Of a stretch of 64,000 bases of DNA, positions 34,724 through 43,500 are shown in pieces. Below the pieces are notes generated by a model. That model saw only the letters and a program-made list of their open reading frames with translations, made no database searches and was not told where the DNA came from. Positions within the stretch are counted from its first letter, which is position 1. Every line of letters starts with the position of its first letter. Origin of the DNA: JANYLB01 sp963837715. GTDB lineage: Bacteria > Actinomycetota > Acidimicrobiia > IMCC26256 > JANYLB01. The stretch covers positions 62,001-126,000 of the forward strand of contig CAWIOF010000003.1 in NCBI GenBank assembly GCA_963837715.1. Reading direction: 5' to 3'. Both the position numbers and the translations under genes were made by a program.

Positions 34724-36364
34724 GTGTCCCCCCGAACCACCCAACGCTCTCCATGGCGCTGGTCCCGGCTCCTTGCCCTGTTCGCGGTGCTCGCGTTGGC
34801 GCTCGCGGCGTGCGGTGGAGGATCCGACGACTCGTCGTCGTCCGACTCGGGCGGCGGTAGCTCGTCCGGTGGCGGCTCGACACTGAACACCGCGTTCGTC
34901 GGCGACATGCAGGTTCCCGACCCCGACATCTTCTACGAGTCGGAGGGCAACCAGGTCATCATGTCGACCTACGAAGGCCTCGTCCGGTACCAGCAGGATC
35001 CGCCGGCGAACACGATCGAGCCGCTCCTGGCCGACAGCTGGGTCATCGCGCCCGACGGTCTCACCTACACGTTCACGTTGCACCCCGACGTGAAGTTCAT
35101 CGACGGCACCGACTTCAACTCGGAGGCGATGGCCAAGAGCTTCGAGCGCCGGACCGAGGTCGCTCAGGGCCCGTCGTACATGCTCGAGCAGGTCGAGAGC
35201 ACCGAGACCCCCGACCCGCTCACGTTCGTCGTCCACCTGAAGAAGCCGGTCTCGGCGTTCATGGACTACCTCGCGTCGCCCTACGGCCCGAAGGCCGTGA
35301 GCCCGACCGGTGTGGAAGAGAACGCCAAGGGCGACGACCTCGCGCAGAACTACCTGGAGACGCACAGCCTCGGCACCGGCGCGTACTCCATCAAGGAGTT
35401 CACCCTCGGTCAGCGGTACGTGCTCGGCGCGAACCCCGACTACTGGGCCGGTGAGCCGAAGATCAAGACGATCAACATCAACATCGTCCCCGACTTCTCG
35501 ACCCAACAGGTGCAGCTCGAAGGAGGCGACCTCGACATCCTGCACACGTCGGTGTTCCCGGCCGACACGATCAACTCGTTCAAGTCGAAGAGCGGGTTCC
35601 AGGTGATCCAGGTGCCGTCGCTGCAGATGCAGCTCCTCAACGTCAACCCGAACAAGGCGCCGTTCGACAACCTCGACGTCCGCAAGGCGCTCGCCGAGGC
35701 GCTCGACCGGGAGAAGCTCACCAGCGACGTCTGGGGTGCCTACGGCAAGGTGGCCGAGAACCTCTCGCCGGCGGGCGAGCTGCCGGCGTACCCGCCCGGG
35801 GTCGGGGCCTGGGACGTCCCGTACGACCCTGCCGCGCTGCAGGCGATCGGGGGCCAGCTCCCGAGCGGCGACAAGAAGGTCACCATCGCGTACACGACCG
35901 GGCAGGTGAACGACCAGAGGACGGCGGAAGCCATCCAGACGGTCCTCAACGACGCCGGGTTCGACGCAACCGTGAAGCCGGAGACCAACGCGGTCATCTT
36001 CGGCCTCCGGGATGCGCCGGAGAACACGACGCCGAACCTCCTGATCTGGACGCTGAACCCCGACGCTGCCCAGCAGGACACGCACATGCGGATCTTCTAC
36101 ACGACGGGTGGGTTCCTGAACTTCCTGAAGGGTGGATCCGCGGCAGCCGACACCGAGATGGACAACGGGTTGTTCACCAACGACCCTGCGGTGGTGGCGG
36201 CGTCGTACGGCAAGGCGGCCGAGTTGCTCAACGAGACGTACACCTTCGTCCCGATGACGTACGTGGACGCGACGTTCCTCGCCACCGACAAGTTGTCGGG
36301 GCAGACGAGCACCGGAGCTGCACCGTTGAGTCTCAACTTCTCGACGGCGACACTGTCGGGCTGA
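34724..36364 (+). CDS. ABC transporter substrate-binding lipoprotein, family 5 (peptide/opine type)
   Basis: A 546-residue extracytoplasmic solute receptor (SBP_bac_5). It has a lipoprotein signal peptide with lipobox LALAAC (Cys30), a Gly/Ser-rich linker, and the family segments YEGLVRYQ, LADSWVIAPDGLTYTFTLHPDVKF, GTGAYSIKEFTLGQRYVLGANPDYW and LNVNPNKAPFDNLDVRKALAEALDREKL. GTG 34724 is fixed by AGGAGG at 34711. Family 5 receptors bind peptides, opines, nickel complexes or glycosides; the ligand here is likely an N-rich metabolite fed to the Rieske/GS pathway. Permease and ATPase genes follow after a 325-nt gap holding a repeat, an arrangement that can give the receptor excess expression. Confidence 0.93.
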   Translation: MSPRTTQRSPWRWSRLLALFAVLALALAACGGGSDDSSSSDSGGGSSSGGGSTLNTAFVGDMQVPDPDIFYESEGNQVIMSTYEGLVRYQQDPPANTIEPLLADSWVIAPDGLTYTFTLHPDVKFIDGTDFNSEAMAKSFERRTEVAQGPSYMLEQVESTETPDPLTFVVHLKKPVSAFMDYLASPYGPKAVSPTGVEENAKGDDLAQNYLETHSLGTGAYSIKEFTLGQRYVLGANPDYWAGEPKIKTININIVPDFSTQQVQLEGGDLDILHTSVFPADTINSFKSKSGFQVIQVPSLQMQLLNVNPNKAPFDNLDVRKALAEALDREKLTSDVWGAYGKVAENLSPAGELPAYPPGVGAWDVPYDPAALQAIGGQLPSGDKKVTIAYTTGQVNDQRTAEAIQTVLNDAGFDATVKPETNAVIFGLRDAPENTTPNLLIWTLNPDAAQQDTHMRIFYTTGGFLNFLKGGSAAADTEMDNGLFTNDPAVVAASYGKAAELLNETYTFVPMTYVDATFLATDKLSGQTSTGAAPLSLNFSTATLSG

Positions 36365-36689
36365 CCACGGCGGGTGGTGCCGCCTGATCGACACCTGACG
36401 ACATGGACACGACCGGCGGGGTCGCCGCCCACGAGGACGCTCGTGGGCGGAGGCCCCGTCGTCGCGAGAAGGAGCGGAGCAGGCGGACACCGACCACGGG
36501 CGGTGCAACGGCGGGCGTTCGAGCCTGCGCAGTGGATTCGACCATGAGGCCGTCCCGAAGTGTTGAAAGAACTGACTCAGCCGCGGTTCACGTCGCTGTC
36601 GAACCCGAGGAACGGCCCGGCAACGCGCGGTTCCTAGCGTGAGAAGTCAGGAAGTTGCACAGGGATCCACGATCCGGGAGGGCGCGCAG
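36365..36689 (+). other. 325-nt gap between receptor and permease genes
   Basis: The gap holds 80-nt repeat copy B (36466-36545), a GC-rich stretch before it (36421-36460) in which ACGAGGACGCTCGT could pair, and the GGGAGG ribosome site of the permease at 36676-36681. No gene is supported. Confidence 0.6.
36466..36545 (+). repeat. 80-nt intergenic repeat, copy B
   Basis: Starts GAGAAGGAGCGGAGC and ends GGATTCGACCAT; same length as copies A, C and D. The left arm GTTCGA and right arm TCGACC of the 3' block keep the hairpin geometry with one mismatch. It separates the substrate-binding gene from the permease genes. Confidence 0.72.
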
Positions 36690-37571
36690 ATGGCAGTCGG
36701 AGTCCCCAGTGTCCCGCCGCTGCGGCGGCGGTGGTGGCCCTCGATGCCCAGCACCCGCGCGCTCAGCGGCCGGCTGAGCCGCCTCGGCAAGCTCGAGCTT
36801 GCCGCGATCATCGCGTTCAGCGCCCTCACGATCTTCCTCCTCTTCGTTCCGCTGTTCGTGCCCCACACCGAGACCGAGGCGGTCGGCAAGTCGCTCACGG
36901 GCCCGAGCGGCTCGAACTGGATGGGGATCGACGAGCAGGGCCGCGACGTGTTCAGTCGCGTGCTGCTCGGCATGCGGACGAGTTGGTTCTCGGCCTTCGC
37001 CGTGATCGCGTCGGGGATCGTGATCGGCGGGACCGTCGGTCTCGTCGCCGGGATGACCGGTGGCTGGGTCGACAACGTGTTGATGCGCATGACCGACGTG
37101 TTCCTCGCCATGCCCGGCCCGCTGCTCGTGCTCGCAGTCGTCACCGCGATCGGGCCGACGCTGCAGCACACGCTCATCGCGGTGGCGTTCGTGTGGTGGC
37201 CGTTCTACGCCCGCATCGTGCGCGGCGAGGTGAAGTCGATCGCATCGAAGAGTCACGTCGAGGCCGCCCGCATGGGTGGCGCGGGTCGGTTCCGCATCGC
37301 GTTCAAACACGTCGTGCCGGGCACCTGGGGTGCGATCCTCGTGACCGCCTCGCTCGACATCGGTGCGCTCATCCTCACGTTGGCCGGACTCTCGTTCCTG
37401 GGTCTCGGTTCGGCACCCCCGGCCGCCGAGCTCGGCGCGATGTCGGCCCGCGGGCTGTCGTACCTGTTCACCTCGTGGTGGGTCCCGGTCTTCGCGGCGC
37501 TCGGCGTGTTCGTCCTGGCGTTCGTCGGCAACCTGGCCGGCGACGCTGTCCGCGACGTGGTGGAGGGGTAG
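36690..37571 (+). CDS. ABC transporter permease, DppC/OppC type
   Basis: A 293-residue inner-membrane protein with an N-terminal helix (LELAAIIAFSALTIFLLFVPLF), the OppC-type periplasmic segment LTGPSGSNWMGIDEQGRDVFSRVLLGMRTSW, and five further helices. The ATPase-contact EAA loop is EAARMGGAGRFRIAFKHVVPG. ATG 36690 is chosen for GGGAGG 8 nt upstream; the frame is open further upstream but without a ribosome site. It forms the membrane channel with the DppB-type protein that follows 5 nt later. The C-before-B gene order is reversed from most dpp/opp operons. Confidence 0.92.
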   Translation: MAVGVPSVPPLRRRWWPSMPSTRALSGRLSRLGKLELAAIIAFSALTIFLLFVPLFVPHTETEAVGKSLTGPSGSNWMGIDEQGRDVFSRVLLGMRTSWFSAFAVIASGIVIGGTVGLVAGMTGGWVDNVLMRMTDVFLAMPGPLLVLAVVTAIGPTLQHTLIAVAFVWWPFYARIVRGEVKSIASKSHVEAARMGGAGRFRIAFKHVVPGTWGAILVTASLDIGALILTLAGLSFLGLGSAPPAAELGAMSARGLSYLFTSWWVPVFAALGVFVLAFVGNLAGDAVRDVVEG

Positions 37572-37576
37572 CAGTC

Positions 37577-38587
37577 ATGGGCCGGATGATCGCGGTGCGG
37601 ATCGGTTCGCTCCTCGTGGTGCTCTTCGTGCTCACGATCGTCGTGTTCGTGATCCAGGCTGCGTTGCCTGCCGATCCGGTGCGCGCGATGGTCGGTCCCA
37701 ACGCCACCGAGGAGATCGTCGAGGCGAAGCGTGCGGAGCTCGGCTACGACAAGCCGCTCCCGATCCAGTACACGACGTTCCTGGGCAAGGTCGTGCAGGG
37801 CGACTTCGGTGAGTCGCTGCGGACCCGTCGCCCGGTGCTCGAGGACATCTCGAAGTTCGCACCCGCGACGCTCGAGCTCGCCTTCACCGCCGCGGTCATG
37901 GCCGGGGTGATGGGCGTGCTGCTCGGGCTCTGGTCGGCGCACGGTGGCCGCGGTTCGGGCACGGCCAGGGTGACGATGATCTTCCTCTCTTCGGCGCCGG
38001 CGTTCTTCGGCGCCATCCTCCTGATCCTGCTGTTCTACCGAAATCTGGGATGGCTCCCGGCGTCGGGTCGGATGAGCTCCGACTTCAGCGACACCGGCCC
38101 GACCGGCTTCCTCTTGTTCGACTCGCTCACCACCGGGAACACGAACCAGTGGTGGGACGCGTTCCAACACCTCCTGCTCCCTGCGTTCGTGCTGGCACTC
38201 GGGCCGGCGGTCGCGATCGGTCGCGTCCTGCGCAGTTCCCTGCTCGACGTGATGCGACAGGACTACGTCCGTACCGCACGGGCGAAGGGCCTCTCGGACC
38301 GGATGGTCGTGGTCAAGCATGCGCTGCGGAACGCGTCGGGACCCGCCCTCTCCATGGCGGGCCTCCAGGTCGGGTTGCTCCTCGCCGGCGTGGTGGTGAT
38401 CGAGCTGGTCTTCGCCTGGCCCGGGCTCGGGTTGTACGCGAACCAGTCGATCCAGCAAGCCGACTTCCCGGCCATCATCGGGATCACGCTCGTCTTGGGC
38501 ATCGCGTACGTGGTGATCAACTCGGTCGTCGACATCCTGCAACTCGTGGCCGATCCCCGGCTGCGTGTCGCACAGAAGGCGGCGTGA
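37577..38587 (+). CDS. ABC transporter permease, DppB/OppB type
   Basis: A 336-residue permease with the DppB N-terminal helix (VRIGSLLVVLFVLTIVVFVIQ), LGYDKPLPIQYTTFLGKVVQGDFGES, and the EAA-like loop YVRTARAKGLSDRMVVVKHALRNA near residue 235. Six helices can be counted. The last helix region DILQLVADPRLR is typical. It pairs with the DppC-type protein to form the channel of a family 5 importer. ATG 37577 lies 5 nt after the previous stop, and the fused ATPase gene begins 10 nt after its stop, so all are one transcript. The loop between helices 3 and 4 (SGRMSSDFSDTGPTGFLLFDS) is where these proteins meet the receptor. Confidence 0.93.
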   Translation: MGRMIAVRIGSLLVVLFVLTIVVFVIQAALPADPVRAMVGPNATEEIVEAKRAELGYDKPLPIQYTTFLGKVVQGDFGESLRTRRPVLEDISKFAPATLELAFTAAVMAGVMGVLLGLWSAHGGRGSGTARVTMIFLSSAPAFFGAILLILLFYRNLGWLPASGRMSSDFSDTGPTGFLLFDSLTTGNTNQWWDAFQHLLLPAFVLALGPAVAIGRVLRSSLLDVMRQDYVRTARAKGLSDRMVVVKHALRNASGPALSMAGLQVGLLLAGVVVIELVFAWPGLGLYANQSIQQADFPAIIGITLVLGIAYVVINSVVDILQLVADPRLRVAQKAA

Positions 38588-38597
38588 GGTGAGCATC

Positions 38598-40778
38598 ATG
38601 GAGTCGCCGCTCGTCGCCCCACCGGTCACCGACTCAGGGCTGGTCGCGTCGGTGCAAGACCTGCATGTCTCGTTCAAGGCCGGCGACGGCGTCGTGCGGG
38701 CGCTGCGCGGCGTGAACCTCGACATCCACGCCGGCGAGGTCATCGCACTCGTCGGCGAGTCGGGTTCGGGCAAGAGCGTGCTCGGCATGTCGCTCCTCGG
38801 GCTCCTCCCGCCCAGCGGCCGACCCGAGACATCGGGATCGGTCGAGGTGACCGGCATCGACATGCTCACCGGCAGCGACAAGGTCCGCCGCCAGGCCCGC
38901 CAGCAGCTGCTCGGTGCGGTCTTCCAGGACCCGCTCACCTCACTCAACCCGACCATGCGGATCGGGCGGCAACTGTTGGAGCGCGGGATCGACAGGGACC
39001 GGGCGCTGCGCCAGCTCGGCGAGGCCGGCGTCCCCGATCCGGAACGGCGGATGAAGCAGTACCCGCACGAGCTCTCGGGGGGTCTGCGGCAACGGGTGAT
39101 GATCGCAATGGCGCTCGGCGGTCGCGGTCGCCTCGAGAAGCCCGCGAAGAACGGCAAGCGGTCGCGGTTCCGTAGGAACGGTCACGACGCGAACAGTCAC
39201 TCGAGCAACGGTCATTCGACCAACGGTCACTCGACCAACGGGCATGGCAACGGATCCGCCGTCGTCGACCTGACCGACATCGATGCCGGTGTCGACCCGC
39301 TCGACGAGGCCCTCGACCTGCCGGTGACGGTGGCGCGCGACGACGGCGGCGCTCCCCGGTTGATCATCGCCGACGAGCCGACCACCGCACTCGACGTGAG
39401 CGTGCAGGCCCAGGTCGTGATGCTGTTCGACCGTCTGCGCCGTGAACACGGGTGCGCGGTGCTGCTCGTGACCCACGACCTCGGCGTCGCGGCGTCGATC
39501 GCCGACCGGATCGTCGTGCTCTACGCGGGTCGGGTGTGCGAGACCGGCCCGGCCGCGACCGTGCTCGAGCAGCCGTCGCACCCGTACACCCGGGCGCTGC
39601 TGGCGGCGCGGCTGTCGGTCGACGGCACCGCGGCGGTCGACGATCCGATGCCGGGTGATCCGCCGAACCCGATGGCGTTGCCGCCGGGCTGCGCGTTCGC
39701 ACCGCGGTGCAGTCGCGCCGAACCCGACTGCGAGGAACTGCTGCCCGAGCTCGTCGGGCGCCCCGAAGGTCGGGCGGGCAGCGTCGCGTGCATCCATCCC
39801 TTCGGTGGCGACGCCGCACCATCGGAGCGCGTCTCCGTGTCGATGCGGGTCACGTCGGCCGAACCGGCGACGCAGGGCAACGCACTCGAGCTCGTCGACG
39901 TGCGCAAGGTGTTCTCGGTCGGCGGTCGCAGCGAGAAGGCGAAGCTCGTGGCCGTCGACAGCGTCTCGCTGCGGGTCCCGCAGCGGGGTTCGGTCGCGCT
40001 GGTGGGCGAGAGCGGATGCGGCAAGACCACGACGCTGCGGATGGCGACGGGCCTGCTCCAGCCCGACAGCGGAACGGTGTCGTGGGCACCCGACGGGGGT
40101 CGTCCCCAGCTCGTGTTCCAGGATGCCGGGAGCTCGCTCACGCCGTGGATGGCCATCGGTCTGCAGGTCGAGGAGCGCTTGCGGGTCCTCGGAGTCGGCA
40201 AGGCCGAACGGGAGCGGCGAGCGCTCGACTACCTCGGCCGGGTCGGGCTCGACACCCGGGCCGCCCGCTCGAAACCCCGCGACCTCTCCGGCGGTCAGCG
40301 CCAACGGGCGGTCATCGCCCGGGCCCTCGCCTCTGATCCGAAGCTGCTCGTGTGCGACGAGCCGGTGAGTGCGCTCGACGCCTCGCTCGCGGTCCGGGTG
40401 CTCACGTTGCTCGAATCGCTCCGCGATGATCTCGGGGTCGCCTTGCTCGTGGTCACCCACGACCTCGCCGCGGCTCGTCGCATCGCCGACGAGGTCGCGG
40501 TGATGTACCTCGGACAGATCGTCGAGCAGGCACCGGCGACGAAGTTGTTCGAGCACCCGGATCATCCGTACACCCGGGGCCTCATCGACGCGAGCCCGAC
40601 GACCGAACCCGGTCGGCTGTCGCCGACGTTGGCGGGCGAGGCCCCGAGCGCGATCGGTGAGAAGGTCGGGTGCGCGTTCGCGCCGCGGTGCCCGAAGGTC
40701 ACCGATGTGTGCCGAACGGAGACGCCGAGCTTCCGGACGCTCCCCGACGGCAACCGAGTGGCCTGTCACCACGCGTGA
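38598..40778 (+). CDS. fused ABC transporter ATPase (DppD-DppF) with Asn/Gly/His-rich insert
   Basis: A 726-residue protein with two nucleotide-binding domains in one chain. NBD1: Walker A GESGSGKS, signature LSGGLRQR, Walker B LIIADEPTTALD, C-terminal Cys cluster CAFAPRCSRAEPDC. NBD2: Walker A GESGCGKT, signature LSGGQRQR, Walker B LLVCDEPVSALD, Cys cluster CAFAPRCPKVTDVC. The Cys-rich tails are typical of dipeptide-type ATPases and can hold an iron-sulfur cluster. Unusually, about 79 residues are inserted in NBD1 between the signature helix (VMIAMAL) and Walker B, including NGHSTNGHSTNGHGNG. ATG 38598 follows GAGGTGA. It powers the importer encoded just upstream. Confidence 0.93.
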   Translation: MESPLVAPPVTDSGLVASVQDLHVSFKAGDGVVRALRGVNLDIHAGEVIALVGESGSGKSVLGMSLLGLLPPSGRPETSGSVEVTGIDMLTGSDKVRRQARQQLLGAVFQDPLTSLNPTMRIGRQLLERGIDRDRALRQLGEAGVPDPERRMKQYPHELSGGLRQRVMIAMALGGRGRLEKPAKNGKRSRFRRNGHDANSHSSNGHSTNGHSTNGHGNGSAVVDLTDIDAGVDPLDEALDLPVTVARDDGGAPRLIIADEPTTALDVSVQAQVVMLFDRLRREHGCAVLLVTHDLGVAASIADRIVVLYAGRVCETGPAATVLEQPSHPYTRALLAARLSVDGTAAVDDPMPGDPPNPMALPPGCAFAPRCSRAEPDCEELLPELVGRPEGRAGSVACIHPFGGDAAPSERVSVSMRVTSAEPATQGNALELVDVRKVFSVGGRSEKAKLVAVDSVSLRVPQRGSVALVGESGCGKTTTLRMATGLLQPDSGTVSWAPDGGRPQLVFQDAGSSLTPWMAIGLQVEERLRVLGVGKAERERRALDYLGRVGLDTRAARSKPRDLSGGQRQRAVIARALASDPKLLVCDEPVSALDASLAVRVLTLLESLRDDLGVALLVVTHDLAAARRIADEVAVMYLGQIVEQAPATKLFEHPDHPYTRGLIDASPTTEPGRLSPTLAGEAPSAIGEKVGCAFAPRCPKVTDVCRTETPSFRTLPDGNRVACHHA
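39191..39250 (+). repeat. 15-nt coding repeat in ATPase insert
   Basis: About four imperfect copies of the unit AACGGTCACTCGACC encode NGHST-like repeats in the NBD1 insert. The frame is kept and the surrounding ATPase motifs are intact. Confidence 0.7.
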
Positions 40779-40896
40779 GCTGATCGGAGCCCGTCGCGGG
40801 CGCGACAGCCCCCGTTGCCGTGCGCTTCACTGCGCGGAAACAGGCCCGATACGCATGCTCCGTAGGTTGAGGTGACAATCACGAGATGAGGTGTGC

Positions 40897-42063
40897 ATGA
40901 CGCTGATCGACCAGCTCTTCGCGTCTTGTTCTGTCCCGGATCCCGCGGCGGCGTTGACGCTCCCGCCACTCGCGTACAACTCCGACGAGATGTTCGAGCT
41001 CGAACGCGACAAGGTGTTCCGCAACGGGTGGATGGCGGTCTGTCGCGCCGACCAGGTTGCCGAGCCCGGCGCGTACTGGTGCGTCGACCTCCTCGGCGAG
41101 GCACTGGTGGTCACGCGAGCGCGTGACAACGAGATCCACGTGCTGTCGCGTACGTGTCGTCATCGCTGGATGGAGGTCGCCCAGGGCCACGGCACCGCGC
41201 CCGCGCTCCAGTGCCCGTACCACCTGTGGACCTACGGGCTCGACGGTCGACTCGCCGGCGCGCCGGAGATGCAGGGCGTCGTCGACTTCAAGACCGACGA
41301 CTACTGCCTGCCCCACGTCCGCCATGAGATCTGGAAGGGCTTCGTCCTCGTCAACCTCGACGGCAACGCCGACCCGCTCGGTCCGCAGGTCGCGGCCATG
41401 GACGCGCTGCTGGCGAACTACGACGTCGACGACTACGTGACGGTCGAGCACACCGAGTGGGGTCGGTCCCCGTGGGACTGGAAGATCATGATCGACAACT
41501 TCATGGAGTGCTACCACCACATCGGACCGCACCGTGAGTCGATCGAAGACGAGTTTCCCGCCAGGCTCAGCTACACCGACGAGAGCAGCGGTGGCGCCTT
41601 CTCGGTGCTCCACAGCCGCCAGGCCGAGGGCTACGACATCACCGCACCCTGGTTGAAGCCGGGCTCGGCGCGCCTGCGACCGGAGCAACTCCGGGAGAGC
41701 CTGATCTTCACGATCTTCCCGTGCCTCGGCATCGTCATCGGGCCGGCGTACGGCTACTGGCTCAAGGTCCTCCCCGTCGGACCAGGTGAGATCGAGCTCG
41801 AGCTCGACGTGATGATGGCGCCGACGGCGTTGGGCGGCGACGACTTCGAGACCCGCCGCAAGAACCTCGTCGACGGCATCGTCCACATCCACCGCGAAGA
41901 CATCGACGCATGCACCAAGGTGCAGAAGGCGGTGGTGAGCGGGACGGCGCAGCCAGGACGGCTGTCGCTGCTCGAGCAGCCCCTGTGGGAGATGCAGCGG
42001 TTCCTCGGGCACAAGCTCGGGTTGATCGCCCCGGAGGTGCCGGTTTCGGTCACGAGATCGTGA
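40897..42063 (+). CDS. Rieske oxygenase of the choline/carnitine monooxygenase type (Rieske 3)
   Basis: A 388-residue Rieske oxygenase from a different subfamily than Rieske 1, 2 and 4. Rieske ligands: Cys87-His89 and Cys106-His109 (CPYHLW). The mononuclear site is DNFMECYHHIGPH, with Glu204 in the bridging position normally held by Asp, then His207 and His212. Glu here is known from carnitine monooxygenase CntA and related quaternary-ammonium oxygenases (GbcA, choline monooxygenase). It may therefore N-dealkylate or oxidise a methylated amine. ATG 40897 is preceded by GAGGTG. Its stop overlaps the GTG start of GS-like 2 (GTGA), tying oxygenation and glutamylation in one translation unit. Confidence 0.92.
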   Translation: MTLIDQLFASCSVPDPAAALTLPPLAYNSDEMFELERDKVFRNGWMAVCRADQVAEPGAYWCVDLLGEALVVTRARDNEIHVLSRTCRHRWMEVAQGHGTAPALQCPYHLWTYGLDGRLAGAPEMQGVVDFKTDDYCLPHVRHEIWKGFVLVNLDGNADPLGPQVAAMDALLANYDVDDYVTVEHTEWGRSPWDWKIMIDNFMECYHHIGPHRESIEDEFPARLSYTDESSGGAFSVLHSRQAEGYDITAPWLKPGSARLRPEQLRESLIFTIFPCLGIVIGPAYGYWLKVLPVGPGEIELELDVMMAPTALGGDDFETRRKNLVDGIVHIHREDIDACTKVQKAVVSGTAQPGRLSLLEQPLWEMQRFLGHKLGLIAPEVPVSVTRS

Positions 42064-43484
42064 CCGAACCCGCGCTGCTCGCCACGCCGAACGGCAACGG
42101 AGCCGCCGGCGCGGCGACGCTCGAGATCCATCCCCCCGTGCCGACCGACGTCGGCGCGGTGGTGGAGCAGCTGCGCGCCAGGGGGGTGCGGTACGCGGCG
42201 ATCTCGTTCGCCGACATCCACGGCCGGTCGAAGGCGAAGATCGTCCCGCTCGGACACCTCACCCAGGCCGCGGCGGGTTCGGAGCTGTTCACCGGGGCCG
42301 CGCTCGACGGCGTGCCCCAGGAGGTGAACGACGAAGAGGTCTCCGCGCATCCTGATCTCAGCGCGGGGATGATCATGCCGTGGCGACCCGACGTCGTCTG
42401 GTTCCCGAGCGACCTCTGGCTGGGGAGCGCGCCGTTCGAGGCGTGCAGCCGCCAGATCCTCCGGCGGGTGGTCGACGATGCCGCGACCGACGGGTTCACG
42501 TGCAACCTCGGGATCGAGACCGAGTTCTTCCTCCTGCGCGACGGCGACGACGGCCTCCCGGTCCCGCTCGTGGCGTCGGACACGCTCGACAAGCCCTGCT
42601 ACGACCTGCGCGGCATCCTCCGTAACTTCGACATCATCGACGACATCGTCGAGACGATGAACCAGCTGGGCTGGGACGTCTACTCGTTCGACCACGAAGA
42701 CGCGAACGGTCAGTTCGAGACCGACTTCGCCTACACCGACGCGCTCCGCATGGCCGACCGGCTCACGTTCTTCCGCCTGATGGTCGGGGAGATGGCCGAA
42801 CAGCGGGGGTTCTTCGCGAGTTGGATGCCGAAGCCGTTCGCTGACCGCACCGGGAGCGGCGCGCACTACAACATGTCGCTCGCCGACACGACCGGAGCGA
42901 ACCTGTTCGCCGATCCCGACGACCCGCGCGGGTGCGGTCTCTCGACGCTCGGCTACCAGTTCACCGCCGGCGTGCTCCGGCACGCGTCGGCGATCTGCGC
43001 GCTGATCGCACCGACGGTGAACAGCTACAAACGTCTGGTCCGGCAGGGGAGCATGTCGGGCTTCACGTGGGCACCGGTGTTCGCCTGCTACGGCGACAAC
43101 AACCGCACCAACATGCTCCGGATCCCGCTCGGAGGTGGGCGGGTCGAGTGCCGTGCGGCCGACAGCGCCAACAACCTGTACCTCGGCGCCGCGTTGATGC
43201 TCGCGGCGGGCCTCGAGGGCATCCGCGGCGAGCTCGATCCCGGCGAGCCGAACACCGAGAACATGTATCTCCTGTCCGACGCCGAGCTCGCCGAACGCGG
43301 GATCGGCTGGCTACCCCGCACGCTGCTCGAAGCGGTCGAGGCACTCGCGGTGGATCCGCTCGCCGCATCCGTGCTCGGACCCGACATGCACCGTGCCTTC
43401 ATCGAGGAGAAGACCGCAGAGTGGAACAGCTATCACACCACCGTTTCGGAGTGGGAACGTGACCGCTACCTCAAGTTCTGGTGA
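42060..43484 (+). CDS. type III glutamine synthetase-like ligase, GS-like 2
   Basis: A 474-residue GS-superfamily enzyme with AISFADIHGRSKAKIVPLGHL, LGIETEFFLL, FDHEDANGQFETDFAYTDA, MPKPFADRTGSGAHYNMSL, APVFACYGDNNRTNMLRIP and the ending EWERDRYLKFW. These are the same landmarks as GS-like 1, so the two are paralogues in the gamma-glutamyl-amide synthetase group. The N-terminal 30 residues (ATPNGNGAAGAATLEIHPPV) are a low-complexity extension not present in GS-like 1. GTG 42060 overlaps the Rieske 3 stop. It likely glutamylates the amine released or used by Rieske 3. The following DUF1989 gene starts within 20 nt of the stop or slightly inside it. Confidence 0.92.
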   Translation: MTEPALLATPNGNGAAGAATLEIHPPVPTDVGAVVEQLRARGVRYAAISFADIHGRSKAKIVPLGHLTQAAAGSELFTGAALDGVPQEVNDEEVSAHPDLSAGMIMPWRPDVVWFPSDLWLGSAPFEACSRQILRRVVDDAATDGFTCNLGIETEFFLLRDGDDGLPVPLVASDTLDKPCYDLRGILRNFDIIDDIVETMNQLGWDVYSFDHEDANGQFETDFAYTDALRMADRLTFFRLMVGEMAEQRGFFASWMPKPFADRTGSGAHYNMSLADTTGANLFADPDDPRGCGLSTLGYQFTAGVLRHASAICALIAPTVNSYKRLVRQGSMSGFTWAPVFACYGDNNRTNMLRIPLGGGRVECRAADSANNLYLGAALMLAAGLEGIRGELDPGEPNTENMYLLSDAELAERGIGWLPRTLLEAVEALAVDPLAASVLGPDMHRAFIEEKTAEWNSYHTTVSEWERDRYLKFW

Positions 43485-43500
43485 CGTCGGCCTCGAGAGC

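Noticed and set aside
39191..39250. Tandem 15-nt repeats as a regulatory or recombination array
   Set aside because: They are in frame inside an intact ATPase and encode the NGH-rich insert; treated as a protein feature.
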